Assembly: GCF_028912405.1 (NCBI RefSeq)
Contig: NZ_JAKELO010000002.1
Coordinates: forward strand, 1,993,276 to 2,057,275
DNA from: Methanogenium marinum
GTDB lineage: Archaea > Halobacteriota > Methanomicrobia > Methanomicrobiales > Methanomicrobiaceae
Reading direction: 5' to 3'
Length of the DNA: 64,000 bases
Shown here: piece by piece, positions 8,121-17,478 of the stretch
Layout: each line of letters opens with the position of its first letter
How positions within the stretch are numbered: position 1 is the first letter of the stretch
The notes under the pieces: model-generated
What the model was told of the DNA's origin: nothing
Seen by the model: the letters and a program-made list of their open reading frames with translations, nothing else
Databases searched by the model: none
Translations under genes and position numbers: made by a program

Positions 8121-9101
8121 ATGACATCTGGCGAATATCCTACTGCAACAGTGAATGGGAAGGAGATCCCGTACGACCCCAGCGCCCTAAGGAAGATCCG
8201 GGAACACCCGTGCTATAGCGAAAATGCGTCTCACAAGTTTGGAAGAATGCACCTCGCGGTGGCACCAGACTGTAACATCCAGTGCAATTACTGTATTCGT
8301 GACTTTGACTGTGTCAATGAAAACCGCCCTGGTGTATGCAGTAGCGTGCTCTCTCCGGAAGAGGCCATTGTGCTGGTTCGGGAAGTGATGAGCAAGGATT
8401 CCTACGTCAAGGTGATAGGCTCTGATATTTTTCCAATCTCCCACCCATCCGGCACCATAGTGAAGAGCAAGGATTCCTACATCAAGGTGATAGGCATTGC
8501 AGGGCCAGGTGACCCACTTGCAAATGATGTGACCTTCGAGACACTTCGTATGTTAAAGGAAGAGTTCCCGGTTCCCCTCAAGTGTCTCTCCACAAACGGC
8601 CTGATGCTTCCCGAGTATATTGATCTTCTCGATGAGTATGGTGTAAGTAACATTACCGTCACCTGTAATGCCATAGATCCTGCCATTGGTGAGAAGATAT
8701 ACTCCTATGTCGAGTGGGAAGGGGAGAAACTGCATGGGCGTAAGGCCGCAGAACGCCTCCTTGCACAGCAGATGAAAGGCATTGAGATGGCGGTGGAACA
8801 CAAGATGGCTGTGAAGATAAACACGGTTCTCATCCCGGGTATCAACGACCACCATGTGGTTGATGTTGCAAAGAAGATGGGGGAGATGGGTGTCTATACT
8901 TTCAACATTATCCCAGTCATTCCGCTGTATAAATTTGCAGATATCATCCCGCCCACTCTTTCAGACAAGAAGGCAATGCATGATGCATGTGCCCCCTTTG
9001 TCCGCCAGATGAGGCATTGTGAACGCTGCCGTGCTGATGCTATAGGGAAACTGGGAAAAGATGTGCAGGAAGAGATATACCGGAACCGTGGTTCGCTGTA
9101 A
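8121..9101 (+). CDS. nifB: NifB-like radical SAM protein, copy 1, with 25-residue insertion
   Basis: This 326-residue protein is close to the second copy downstream. It has the NifB radical SAM motif CNIQCNYC (Cx3Cx2C), the following DFDCVNENRPGV stretch, the SAM-binding GIAGPGDPLAN and the C-terminal cysteine pair RHCERCRADAIG, which in NifB helps bind the [4Fe-4S] precursor clusters. NifB joins these with a SAM-derived carbide to make NifB-co for nitrogenase cofactor. Unlike its neighbour, it has a 25-residue insert just before GIAGPG, made by an imperfect repeat of SKDSYVKVIG. The frame stays open, but the insert sits at a core strand and may impair folding. The ATG at 8121 matches the conserved start of copy 2. 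No nifHDK genes lie in the window. Confidence 0.87.
   Translation: MTSGEYPTATVNGKEIPYDPSALRKIREHPCYSENASHKFGRMHLAVAPDCNIQCNYCIRDFDCVNENRPGVCSSVLSPEEAIVLVREVMSKDSYVKVIGSDIFPISHPSGTIVKSKDSYIKVIGIAGPGDPLANDVTFETLRMLKEEFPVPLKCLSTNGLMLPEYIDLLDEYGVSNITVTCNAIDPAIGEKIYSYVEWEGEKLHGRKAAERLLAQQMKGIEMAVEHKMAVKINTVLIPGINDHHVVDVAKKMGEMGVYTFNIIPVIPLYKFADIIPPTLSDKKAMHDACAPFVRQMRHCERCRADAIGKLGKDVQEEIYRNRGSL
8391..8495 (+). repeat. 30-bp direct repeat bounding an in-frame insertion
   Basis: AGCAAGGATTCCTAC plus 15 further bases occurs at 8391-8420 and again at 8466-8495 with one mismatch (G/A). The repeats bound 45 bp coding SDIFPISHPSGTIVK. The offset is 75 bp, so the frame is kept. The second nifB copy has a single unit here, making this a derived insertion in copy 1. 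Confidence 0.9.
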
Positions 9102-9320
9102 TTTTCCAATTCTTTTTTAGTTCTGTTTTTCGCTTATTTTTCGGATATTTCTGTAACCGAGAGTTTAGAGCGATCGCTATCTGAAAAAGAGAGAAAAGGA
9201 GCCTGAGTAAAGGGATTGGGCAGAATTGAATTCTGTATCTGTTTTGGCTATTTCAAAAAATGGGATAATAGTAATCCTTACTATGTTGGTCTCTCCTGGA
9301 TTCGTTATGTCGTTTCCATA

Positions 9321-9330
9321 CGTTTATTAT
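9321..9330 (+). promoter_or_regulatory. TATA box of second nifB-like gene
   Basis: CGTTTATTAT stands 36 nt before the ATG at 9357, the same spacing as in the first nifB-like gene. That predicts a very short 5' leader. Confidence 0.5.
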
Positions 9331-9356
9331 TAGTCTGCAACAAATTTGGCTACTAT

Positions 9357-10262
9357 ATGACATCCGGCGAATATCCCACCGCAACAGTTAACGGGGAAGA
9401 GATCCCGTACGACCCCAGCGTCCTCAGGAAGGTTCAGGAACACCCGTGCTATAGTGAAAATGCGTGTCACAAGTTTGGTAGAATGCACCTCGCGGTGGCG
9501 CCAAAATGTAATATCCAGTGTAATTACTGTGTCCGTGACTTTGACTGTGTCAATGAAAGTCGGCCCGGTGTCTGCAGTAAGGTGCTCTCCCCCAAAGAAG
9601 CCCTCGTGCTGGTCCGGGAAGTGATGGCGAAGTTATCATACATCAAGGTTATAGGCATTGCAGGGCCCGGCGACCCCCTTGCAAACGAGGAGACCTTCGA
9701 GACACTTCGTATGTTAAAGGAAGAATTCCCTGTTCCCATCAAGTGCCTGTCCACAAATGGGCTGATGCTTCCCGAGTATATTGATCTCCTCGATGAGTAT
9801 GATGTAGGGAACATTACGGTGACCTGCAATGCGATTGATCCTGCAATCGGGGAGAAAATATATTCCCATGTTGAATGGGAAGGAGAGAAACTGCATGGGC
9901 GTGAGGCCGCAGAACGCCTCCTTGCACAGCAGCTGAAAGGCATTGAGATGGCGGTGGAGCGCAAGATGCTGGTGAAGATAAACACGGTTCTCATTCCGGG
10001 TGTTAATGACCACCATGTCGTTGATATCGCAAAGAAGATGGGGGAGATGGGGGTCTATACATTCAATATTATCCCGGTCATTCCGCAGTATAAGTTTGCC
10101 CACATCACTCCACCCACGCTTGCAGACAAGAAGGAGATGCATGACGCATGTGAGCCGTATGTCCGCCAGATGAGGCACTGTGCACGTTGCCGCTCTGATG
10201 CTATTGGAAAGCTTGGGAAAGATGTGCAGGATGAAATATACCGGAACTGCGGTTCACAGTAA
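9357..10262 (+). CDS. nifB: NifB-like radical SAM protein, copy 2 (standard length)
   Basis: The 301-residue protein has the usual short archaeal NifB architecture, with a radical SAM core and no NifX-like domain. Motifs are CNIQCNYC, DFDCVNESRPGV, GIAGPGDPLAN, TVTCNAIDP and the C-terminal RHCARCRSDAIG. The expected role is to make NifB-co, the Fe-S-carbide core of nitrogenase cofactors, from two [4Fe-4S] clusters and SAM. It lies 255 nt after the first copy in the same direction, each with its own TATA box. Apart from the insertion in copy 1 the two align end to end with few changes. A longer reading from 9216 is possible, but the duplicated promoter argues for 9357. Confidence 0.9.
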   Translation: MTSGEYPTATVNGEEIPYDPSVLRKVQEHPCYSENACHKFGRMHLAVAPKCNIQCNYCVRDFDCVNESRPGVCSKVLSPKEALVLVREVMAKLSYIKVIGIAGPGDPLANEETFETLRMLKEEFPVPIKCLSTNGLMLPEYIDLLDEYDVGNITVTCNAIDPAIGEKIYSHVEWEGEKLHGREAAERLLAQQLKGIEMAVERKMLVKINTVLIPGVNDHHVVDIAKKMGEMGVYTFNIIPVIPQYKFAHITPPTLADKKEMHDACEPYVRQMRHCARCRSDAIGKLGKDVQDEIYRNCGSQ

Positions 10263-10455
10263 TATATTTCTACAATTTTTTGATTTTATTTTGCGCTTCT
10301 TTTCCGGATATTTTTGATAAAATCTAAATATATTCATTTGCATGTTATTTTTAATCTGAACCAGAATCAGGGCGGGTAAATGAGCGTTTTCTGAAGAATA
10401 TTTATAATGCTTTGAATGTATGCTTATATATTGAATGTTTGGGGCATTTGAATAA

Positions 10456-11574
10456 ATGTATATCAATTCATCAGCAACAGATGATGTTCTCGCTTCTGCA
10501 AAGAGTCTCTCGAAAGGATCCGATGATATTTACACTCTGTTCTTTGCGGATACAGATGTTCCGGATATTGGAGAACTGCAGAGAGAACTCACCCGGGGGG
10601 GGATCCGGTTTATTGGGGGGATTGCGCCGGGCCTCATCGTTGGAACAACTGTCAGGGACTGCGGTGCGTTAATCCATAGATATACCTGTGCTGCAGGCCC
10701 GTTTGTTGTACCGGATCCTGTTTTTGGGCATATCTCATCTGGCTTTGTTCAGGATATGGAAATCCCCTGTGCGGGACATAGCACGACAGTGATGATGTAT
10801 CTTCCCGGCCATTGTTCTGCTACCCGTTTTCTCCGTCAGATATATGGGATGTTTGGGAATGGAGTGACATATATTGGTTCAGGTATGGGATATGAGGATG
10901 AAATCCTTCGGCCCTGTGTCTTTTCAAATGAGATATTCTCAGATAGTGCTGCTGTCTTTGTGATTCTCTCTTCAGAATGCACGGTTGCAGCCCGTCATGG
11001 GTTTATTCCTATTTCAGATTCCATGGTTTCAACCCTGACTGAACAGAATCATGTGCTGGAAATAAACTGGAAAAATCCCTGGAATGAATATTTTTCAGCA
11101 ATAGAGGAAGATTGCCGTAGGGAGTACTCCGGCATACGTCCGGAAGAATGCATCGTAAAATATCCCCTGGTACTTCAGACGGAATTCCCTGAATCTGTCT
11201 GTAGAGGGGTGCTGCAGGTAACGCCGGAAGGGTCACTTGTTTGTGCTGGTGATATTCCGGAGAATGCTGTCTTTCGTGTTGCAAAATATTCCTATGCGTC
11301 TCTGGTGGAAGCCGCCGCCTCAGCTGCCGAGGTTGCGACTGCGGGTCTTCAGGAGAAATCTGAATTTCTTTTCCTGATTGATTGTATTTCCCGGAAATGG
11401 AACTGCGGCGATAAATATCCCTGTGAACTCAAAGCGGTGGAACAGGTACTTTCAGGTAAACTGGAGTCAGTCCAGCTGGAAGGTATTCTGTCATTTGGGG
11501 AAATAAGTTCAATGGGCACAGGGATGATTGAATATCTGAATTATACATGTGTGGCCGGACGGTTTTATGAGTAA
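10456..11574 (+). CDS. FIST-domain sensory protein
   Basis: The 372-residue soluble protein resembles FIST_N/FIST_C proteins, ligand-sensing modules found with signal-transduction proteins in bacteria and archaea. Supporting segments are LFFADTDVPD near the N-terminus, then FIGGIAPGLIVG, then GNGVTYIGSGMGYEDE before a FIST_C-like second half (VYPLVL-type stretch at about 230, GDIPENAVFRVAKY, and the C-terminal SFGEISSMGTG). Its stop overlaps the start of the histidine kinase gene by 8 nt (ATGAGTAA), so the two are co-translated and probably work together as input module and kinase. Assignment is by motif pattern, not alignment. Confidence 0.7.
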   Translation: MYINSSATDDVLASAKSLSKGSDDIYTLFFADTDVPDIGELQRELTRGGIRFIGGIAPGLIVGTTVRDCGALIHRYTCAAGPFVVPDPVFGHISSGFVQDMEIPCAGHSTTVMMYLPGHCSATRFLRQIYGMFGNGVTYIGSGMGYEDEILRPCVFSNEIFSDSAAVFVILSSECTVAARHGFIPISDSMVSTLTEQNHVLEINWKNPWNEYFSAIEEDCRREYSGIRPEECIVKYPLVLQTEFPESVCRGVLQVTPEGSLVCAGDIPENAVFRVAKYSYASLVEAAASAAEVATAGLQEKSEFLFLIDCISRKWNCGDKYPCELKAVEQVLSGKLESVQLEGILSFGEISSMGTGMIEYLNYTCVAGRFYE

Positions 11575-13528
11575 TAATCAGGTATCTGCTGTCTCTAAAA
11601 ATCTTTCAATCATCAACGAGCTGGCCTTTTCCATAGGTAATTCCCTTGACCTGCAGGAAAACTGTGATGCATTCTGCACCCTTCTGCTGGCCCGGAAGAA
11701 CTATTCATTTGTTTCACTCTGGCTCAGAAATGATGTTCTGAAAAATGGGGGGGAAGCAGGAGATGCAACATGTGTCTATGCCTATCCTCTGGTGATGGCA
11801 GACCAGGTGACGCTGCCTGTTGCCCATCCTCTCTTCAATCCGCTTACCAATGAAAGGGCTGTCTCCTATTCCTTCCATGATCCTGAGTTTGATTCATTTA
11901 TTGCAGAAAAAAGAATTCAGGGAGGGGCGTATGCACTCTATCCTCTGGGGGATTTCGGTGTCCTGAAGATTTATGCTCAGAACAGGGATGAAGCATTCAG
12001 TGCGGAAGAAATGGCACAATTGCGCAATGTAGTACGGAAATTTGCGATATCTGTCCAGGGATGCCTTTCCCACCAGGCACTGGTTGATGAAATTCGTGAA
12101 CGTACTGTGGCAGAACAACGTCTGAAAGATTCAAAAAATGCGATGCAGACATTTATTGACAGCATCCCTGAAATTGCAGCACTAATTGGAAGTGACAGGT
12201 CTGTTATTGTAGCCAATTCTGTCTTTAACCGGATACCTGGCTTTTTACATGCCGGGATGAATGATTCAGATATCCAAAAGCGTTTTACCCCTGTCATGAA
12301 GGACATGATGGGGGGAATTACGCGTGTATTTGAAAATCGGGAGCCTGCTATAACTGAAATGGAGATGAATAGCTGCGCTATTGAGATGCACATGACTCCG
12401 GTCATTGGCAGTGTCGGGGAGGTGGATGCTGTTGCCATCTTTGGTATTGATATAACCGAAAAAAAGAGAGAGATGCTTGAACAGCTGCGAAATAGTGAAA
12501 AAAAGTTCAGGGAACTTGCCGATTTCATTCCCATTATTCTCTTTGAATGTGATGAAGCAGGAACCGTGACATTTGCAAATCGGACCGCATTTTCTGCCCT
12601 GTGGTTAGATCCGGATCAGCTGGATATGAGCTTAAATCTCACTGACTATGTTGTCCCTGATGATGTCAGCCATGCTGAAAACAAAATAGCCGAGGCTGTG
12701 TGTGGTGGTTGGATACAGGGGATGCAGTTAACTGTCCGGCGTGTGGACGGGACTACATTCCCTGCACTGGTCTCTGGTGGGCAGATAATTCGTGATGGAA
12801 AATCAGATGGCATACGTGGGGCGGTGATCAACATTAGTGACCAGGTGATGGCAAAAGAGGCCCTGCGGAGGACGAACCTGAAACTTTCGCTCATTTCCTC
12901 TGTCACCCGACATGACATCCTGAACCAGGTGACTGCCATGCTGCTCTTCAAAGAGTTGCTCGCAGATACTGTTGAAGCAGGTAATCCTGTTGCTGCTGAG
13001 TATGTGTCAGATTTGTTTGAAATTGCAGAGACAATTGAACGGCAGATCCTCTTTTCACAGGATTATCAGGATATTGGGATGAAGGCGCCCAGATGGCAGT
13101 ATGTCCGGGCCATTGTCAGAAATGTCTCGCAGAATACGGAGGTATCTGCACTCAATATATCGTGTTCTACGGGTGATCTTGAGATATATGCAGATGATCT
13201 CTTTGAGAAGGTTGTCTTTAATCTGATGGATAATGCACTCAGGCACGGGTTTAATGCCTCTTCAGTGGCAGTCACATGGGTTCCGTCTTCAGAAGGAGGT
13301 GGTACGCTCGCATTTGCAGATGATGGTGTTGGTGTGCCTGACGGGAAGAAAGAACAGATATTTGAGAAAGGTTTTGGGTCAAACACCGGATATGGACTAT
13401 ATCTAATTCGGGAAATATTGGAGCTAACCAATATCTCCATTGAAGAAACGGGTACGGTGGGCAGGGGGGCGACCTTTTCTCTCTTTTTTCCCCCTGGTGC
13501 CTGCCGCATCTCTCCTTCTGATGAGTGA
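11567..13528 (+). CDS. PAS sensor histidine kinase
   Basis: The 653-residue cytoplasmic kinase starts at the ATG at 11567 inside the FIST stop. An N-terminal GAF-like region (about 10-180) is followed by two PAS domains (about 195-320 and 320-440). The H-box is SVTRHDILNQVTAML with the phospho-acceptor His. The ATPase domain has the N-box NLMDNALRHG, G1 FADDGVGVP and G2 GSNTGYGLYLIREIL. No membrane segment is seen, so it senses an internal signal or receives one from the FIST protein. The TRHDILNQ H-box is typical of methanogen kinases. No response regulator with a receiver domain is adjacent. Confidence 0.9.
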   Translation: MSNNQVSAVSKNLSIINELAFSIGNSLDLQENCDAFCTLLLARKNYSFVSLWLRNDVLKNGGEAGDATCVYAYPLVMADQVTLPVAHPLFNPLTNERAVSYSFHDPEFDSFIAEKRIQGGAYALYPLGDFGVLKIYAQNRDEAFSAEEMAQLRNVVRKFAISVQGCLSHQALVDEIRERTVAEQRLKDSKNAMQTFIDSIPEIAALIGSDRSVIVANSVFNRIPGFLHAGMNDSDIQKRFTPVMKDMMGGITRVFENREPAITEMEMNSCAIEMHMTPVIGSVGEVDAVAIFGIDITEKKREMLEQLRNSEKKFRELADFIPIILFECDEAGTVTFANRTAFSALWLDPDQLDMSLNLTDYVVPDDVSHAENKIAEAVCGGWIQGMQLTVRRVDGTTFPALVSGGQIIRDGKSDGIRGAVINISDQVMAKEALRRTNLKLSLISSVTRHDILNQVTAMLLFKELLADTVEAGNPVAAEYVSDLFEIAETIERQILFSQDYQDIGMKAPRWQYVRAIVRNVSQNTEVSALNISCSTGDLEIYADDLFEKVVFNLMDNALRHGFNASSVAVTWVPSSEGGGTLAFADDGVGVPDGKKEQIFEKGFGSNTGYGLYLIREILELTNISIEETGTVGRGATFSLFFPPGACRISPSDE

Positions 13529-13589
13529 CTAACACTTTTACCCCGTCTCCGGCGTATGTTCATGTGTAGACCGGGTCGGATATACGTAC

Positions 13590-14033
13590 ATGCATCAGAA
13601 TGTCATACAGCCAGTGGGGTATTGTGAACGCGGCTTTTTAACGTTGGTTACAGCGCCACGGCCTGTTCTGGAAAAAACACTTGCTGGCCTCCTCCTGCAT
13701 AAATCAGGGGATGCACTGGTCATTACCTGTGGCCGTGCCCGTGACGGAACCTTTGTGACGGCGGCAGATGGGTATCCCGATACTTCAGTTATTAGGGTTG
13801 GCAGTCAGTCACAGGTTGTAAATGGTGTCCGGATATGCAATGCATCATTGATTGTGGTTGTGCATGACCCGGAGATCTATGAAAATGATGAGGAGGGTGC
13901 AGCCCGTGTCGCTGCGATGTTGCGGGAGTATGCATGTTTGTCTGCAAATCGTATTGTGATCCTTGCCCGCCCCAAAGATGCATATCTGGATGTAATGTGG
14001 CAGTATGCCGGTCGGTATCTCTTTATTGAATAA
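13590..14033 (+). CDS. Small soluble protein after the histidine kinase
   Basis: This 147-residue protein has alternating beta and alpha segments (GFLTLVTAPR, ALVITCGR, ASLIVVVHDP, NRIVILARP). The pattern resembles a RecA/KaiC-like or Rossmann-like core but lacks a Walker A motif. It follows the kinase gene by 61 nt on the same strand and may belong to the same signalling unit, perhaps as an output or partner protein. I do not recognise the family, and no catalytic residues can be named. Confidence 0.6.
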   Translation: MHQNVIQPVGYCERGFLTLVTAPRPVLEKTLAGLLLHKSGDALVITCGRARDGTFVTAADGYPDTSVIRVGSQSQVVNGVRICNASLIVVVHDPEIYENDEEGAARVAAMLREYACLSANRIVILARPKDAYLDVMWQYAGRYLFIE

Positions 14034-14273
14034 GACTGTGAGTGGAAGAATGGGCGGATTGCCTGTGACCGGCAGATGACGCTTGATGTGGTAGGATGAT
14101 TTGCCTGATTGCAGGGCAGTGTCAGGTACTCGTAAAAACGTGAAAAATCACTGTAGATAAGTATCCGAAAGAACAAGATCAGGGAATGAATGCAGTAATT
14201 CTGACAAAATATGTCCTGAATGATCGTTTTCCCGCCAGCATGGCGGAACCGGGCGGAATTGAGGATGTGTAGG

Positions 14274-14735
14274 ATGGCATCTGGAAGAATCCCCTGTTTT
14301 ATTCTCTGTGCTGCCTGCATATGTGCTGCTCTCTGTGGGGCAGGTTGTCTCACCACACCCAACCCGCAGGAGACTGCCTCCCCCGCACTCGGAGACCCCG
14401 TTTCTCTCCCATATTTTCAGGTGGCTGAGAATGACGCAGAAGAATCCCTCAAAAAAATAATTGAAGAGGAAATTGCGGAATCTCCGAAACTTTTTGGATA
14501 TGCGGTGACTGCATTCTACAACGGTACCAGCCTTGAGGTGACTGACTGCACCAGTTATCATCACGACGATGGCACCCCGCCGGTTTATGTCTATACCTTC
14601 CGTCACACCATGCCTTCCCTGAAGGATCCGCAGCATATGCGGGATGATGTTACCCTGCAGATTACTGTCATGAACGGCGACGTCACGGAACGGATGGTGG
14701 CGATGGGTAGCAGTGTGACGATGATGGGTGTCTAA
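14274..14735 (+). CDS. Putative lipoprotein
   Basis: The 153-residue protein has the signal peptide MASGRIPCFILCAACICAAL and then a CGAGC lipobox, so it is probably lipid-anchored outside the membrane. The mature part is about 120 residues with mixed alpha and beta character and no motif I know. The ATG at 14274 was chosen because GAGG lies 9 nt upstream; the ATG at 14265 directly abuts that GAGG. It stands alone between the kinase cluster and thrS. Confidence 0.7.
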   Translation: MASGRIPCFILCAACICAALCGAGCLTTPNPQETASPALGDPVSLPYFQVAENDAEESLKKIIEEEIAESPKLFGYAVTAFYNGTSLEVTDCTSYHHDDGTPPVYVYTFRHTMPSLKDPQHMRDDVTLQITVMNGDVTERMVAMGSSVTMMGV

Positions 14736-14923
14736 GACTCTCTTTCCTTTTCCCGGACATCACCTTTCTATTTTGCCTCCTGCAGGTTCTGCCTGGACAG
14801 TATGTTCATTCCGCCGGCGATATGTGAGTGATGTAAAATGGACTCCCGTACAGATGATACTCCGGCGTATCCTGTGTGGTGTGTAGTGGGGTCAAAAAGG
14901 AATGGAAAATATGGTAGGAAAAT

Positions 14924-16756
14924 TCAGATGAACCGCGGTTTTACAGAGAGATTCTTCTGGGTGTATATTTTCCGTGATGGCTTGCCTGCTGTCACAGCAG
15001 AAATTTTCTCTACAAGTGCAACCGGTGTCATCTCTTCCTTGTATGGTTTCTTTGGCTGTGAGTCCTTCCGGATGGTCACGGTAAGTAGGCCTGATTCAGC
15101 CTCAGAATCCCCAACAACTACAACATATGGTACCCAGTCCATGCCTGCTTCCCTGACCTTTTTACCGACCGATTCTTCACGGTCGTCAACATCACAGCGG
15201 ATGCCTGCCTTTGTCAGGACTTCACAGACCTCTGTTGCGTAGGAGATATGGCGCTCGGCCACCGGCACAATCCGTGCCTGTGTCGGGGAGAGCCACACTG
15301 GAAGCATTGGGACATCCTGTGTTGCAGTCTTCTCTAAGAGGGCGCAGATAACGCGTTCAATTGAGCCGGTAGGAGAACAGTGGATGATAGGTGGGTGGAC
15401 TTCCCCTTCTTCGGAGAAATATTTGATGTCAAAGCGTTCTGACGATTCAACATCGATCTGGACGGTTGGGTTCTCGATAGGACGGCCCTGCCCGTCAATC
15501 GCCGCAAGATCCACTTTTGCCACCCAGTAGTGCACACGGTCAGAGAGCAGTTCAATGAGCATCGGCACACCGGACGTCTTTACGATGCCTTTTACCCATT
15601 CCTCATGCTCTTCGTAGAATCCTTCTGTGCATCGGAATATGCCGGCAAGAGGAGTTTCGAGATCCCGGCCGGTCTGCCAGCCAATCATCAGCTGCTCTTC
15701 AAAGCAGGAGAGTGTCTGGTCCATGTCGAGACAGAGAGAATGCATGTCGGGCATCGTAAAGGCGCGGAGGCGCTTCAGACCGATGCACTCACCCTTCTGC
15801 TCATGCCGGAAGGAGTAGGTAGAGAGCTCATACATCTTCATCGGGAGCGTGTTTGGCGAGATGTGCATGTCGTGCATTATGGAGAACATCCCGAAACAGG
15901 CTGCAAACCGGAGCATCATGTTACGGTTGCCTGACTTGAACCGGTACTGGCGTTCGCCGAACTTACCTGCGTGTTCATTTATAGCGGCGTTGTCAAGGTC
16001 ATACATGACCGGCGTTTCAACCGGCATGCCACCGTAGTCAAGTACCAGTCCGAGGACATAATCGCTTAAGAGATCGCGAATTATTTTCCCCCGGGGTAAC
16101 CACCGGAGATTTCCGACATCAGAGAGGGCTTCATAATCAACGAGTTCCTTTGCCCGCATCAGTTCGCAGTGTATAGAGTCTCCGGATACTTCTGCAGCAA
16201 TTCCGGTTTCTTTTTTGACCAGTTTCCCGAATGGAGTGTCATCTGCATATTTCGTGGAATCTTCCCGTGCGCCTTCGGGGGTGAGGACAAAGAACGTATG
16301 GGTGACTTTCTTCTTCTCTGCCTTCTCTTCAGCATCTTCCGGGGTGATTGTCCGGGAGAGTTCTGAGAGGGGGTGGCCCTTGCAGGAGATGGTGAATGCC
16401 TTGTACCATCCAAACGGTGCACGTTTGACGGTCATCCCTTCTTTCTGGGAACAGATCTCCTCGATTGTGGTCAGTGCCTCAATCGCTGCCTTCGGGTTTG
16501 AAAGGTCACTGGAGAGGTGGGCATACGGGTAGATCATGATATTTGTCGTACCGAGCTTCTCAGCCGTCTCCAAAATCTCCGCCGCGGTCTTTGCCGCAAC
16601 ACCCGGGATATTATCTTCGTCCGGCGCTTCGACAGCACAGAATGCTGTCAGTGCCTCTTCAAGTCCGTCGGCCGGTATAATGTTCTCTTCTGCTACCGGT
16701 GTTTTCTTCTGGGTCTCATATGTTATCTGGTCGGAATGAATCAGCAAAATTCGCAT
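14924..16756 (-). CDS. thrS: Threonyl-tRNA synthetase, archaeal type
   Basis: The 610-residue class II synthetase charges tRNA-Thr with threonine. The N-terminus MRILLIHSD and about 140 residues after it form the archaeal editing domain, a D-tyrosyl-deacylase-like fold that removes serine mischarged onto tRNA-Thr. The catalytic core shows motif 2 in [18 protein letters not shown], followed by [12 protein letters not shown], and motif 3 in PTGSIERVI. The C-terminal part ([13 protein letters not shown]) is the anticodon-binding domain. The start at 16756 was chosen because the archaeal family begins at MRILLIHSD; an upstream in-frame start at 16786 lacks support. dcd lies upstream in the same direction. 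Confidence 0.95.
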   Translation of the reverse strand: MRILLIHSDQITYETQKKTPVAEENIIPADGLEEALTAFCAVEAPDEDNIPGVAAKTAAEILETAEKLGTTNIMIYPYAHLSSDLSNPKAAIEALTTIEEICSQKEGMTVKRAPFGWYKAFTISCKGHPLSELSRTITPEDAEEKAEKKKVTHTFFVLTPEGAREDSTKYADDTPFGKLVKKETGIAAEVSGDSIHCELMRAKELVDYEALSDVGNLRWLPRGKIIRDLLSDYVLGLVLDYGGMPVETPVMYDLDNAAINEHAGKFGERQYRFKSGNRNMMLRFAACFGMFSIMHDMHISPNTLPMKMYELSTYSFRHEQKGECIGLKRLRAFTMPDMHSLCLDMDQTLSCFEEQLMIGWQTGRDLETPLAGIFRCTEGFYEEHEEWVKGIVKTSGVPMLIELLSDRVHYWVAKVDLAAIDGQGRPIENPTVQIDVESSERFDIKYFSEEGEVHPPIIHCSPTGSIERVICALLEKTATQDVPMLPVWLSPTQARIVPVAERHISYATEVCEVLTKAGIRCDVDDREESVGKKVREAGMDWVPYVVVVGDSEAESGLLTVTIRKDSQPKKPYKEEMTPVALVEKISAVTAGKPSRKIYTQKNLSVKPRFI

Positions 16757-16840
16757 AATGGATACTCCATGGTATATATATCGCAAGTACTGTTTAGATC
16801 TGTTCCATAATTAGGGTATGGATTCCCGGTACTGACCGGG

Positions 16841-17392
16841 TCATCGGACATTTTTATGGTAACGTGAGAGGGTTGCCTGCCGCTGGTTAAGATATTTGGC
16901 ATCCCCTTTTGAACCGTATGGTTTCTCTGCACGTTCTGTTGTGTAAAAAACAAGCTGACCTATTGCCATTCCTGCATAGAGGCGGACCGGGCGGCGGTTT
17001 GCATTTGAGATCTCAAGGGTAATTGTCCCACAAAATCCAGCATCAATCCATCCCCCGGTCTGGTGCAGGGCAATGCCCAGACGCGCAATACTTGATTTCC
17101 CTTCGATGGTTGCAACGATGTTATCCGGCAGTGTGATACACTCGTGTGTCTCTGCCAAAAGGAACATTCCGGGCGGAACATCAATGTACTCCGCATGTTT
17201 CTCGTCTACGTGGGATACAATTGAATCCTGTTCATACGGGTCAATAACGTCATCAGACTCTTCATACCACACAAAATGGTCACCAAGTCGGATGTCAATA
17301 GAATTGGGCTGAATAAACTTCGAATCGAACGGGTCGATTTTTATAAACCCCCGCTCAATGCGATCCTGTATCTGCCAGTCAACGAGAATCAT
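16841..17392 (-). CDS. dcd: dCTP deaminase (possibly bifunctional dCTP deaminase/dUTPase)
   Basis: The 183-residue protein is full length for the family. It carries [10 protein letters not shown] near the N-terminus, the catalytic core [18 protein letters not shown] with [14 protein letters not shown], and the C-terminal YGSKGDAKY, which closes over the nucleotide. The family deaminates dCTP to dUTP; archaeal members such as the Methanocaldococcus enzyme also release pyrophosphate to give dUMP. The sequence alone does not settle whether this one does both. It precedes thrS on the same strand. Confidence 0.93.
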   Translation of the reverse strand: MILVDWQIQDRIERGFIKIDPFDSKFIQPNSIDIRLGDHFVWYEESDDVIDPYEQDSIVSHVDEKHAEYIDVPPGMFLLAETHECITLPDNIVATIEGKSSIARLGIALHQTGGWIDAGFCGTITLEISNANRRPVRLYAGMAIGQLVFYTTERAEKPYGSKGDAKYLNQRQATLSRYHKNVR

Positions 17393-17478
17393 AATATCTG
17401 ATAGAAAATGGGTTGTGAGGAGTTATTTATTTTCTCTTGATAAATTGCCGGCCGTGTCACAATCTGTTGAGGTCTGTT

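Noticed and set aside
10412-10672. Plus-strand frame overlapping the start of the FIST gene
   Set aside because: Shadow frame of the FIST gene with no family features.
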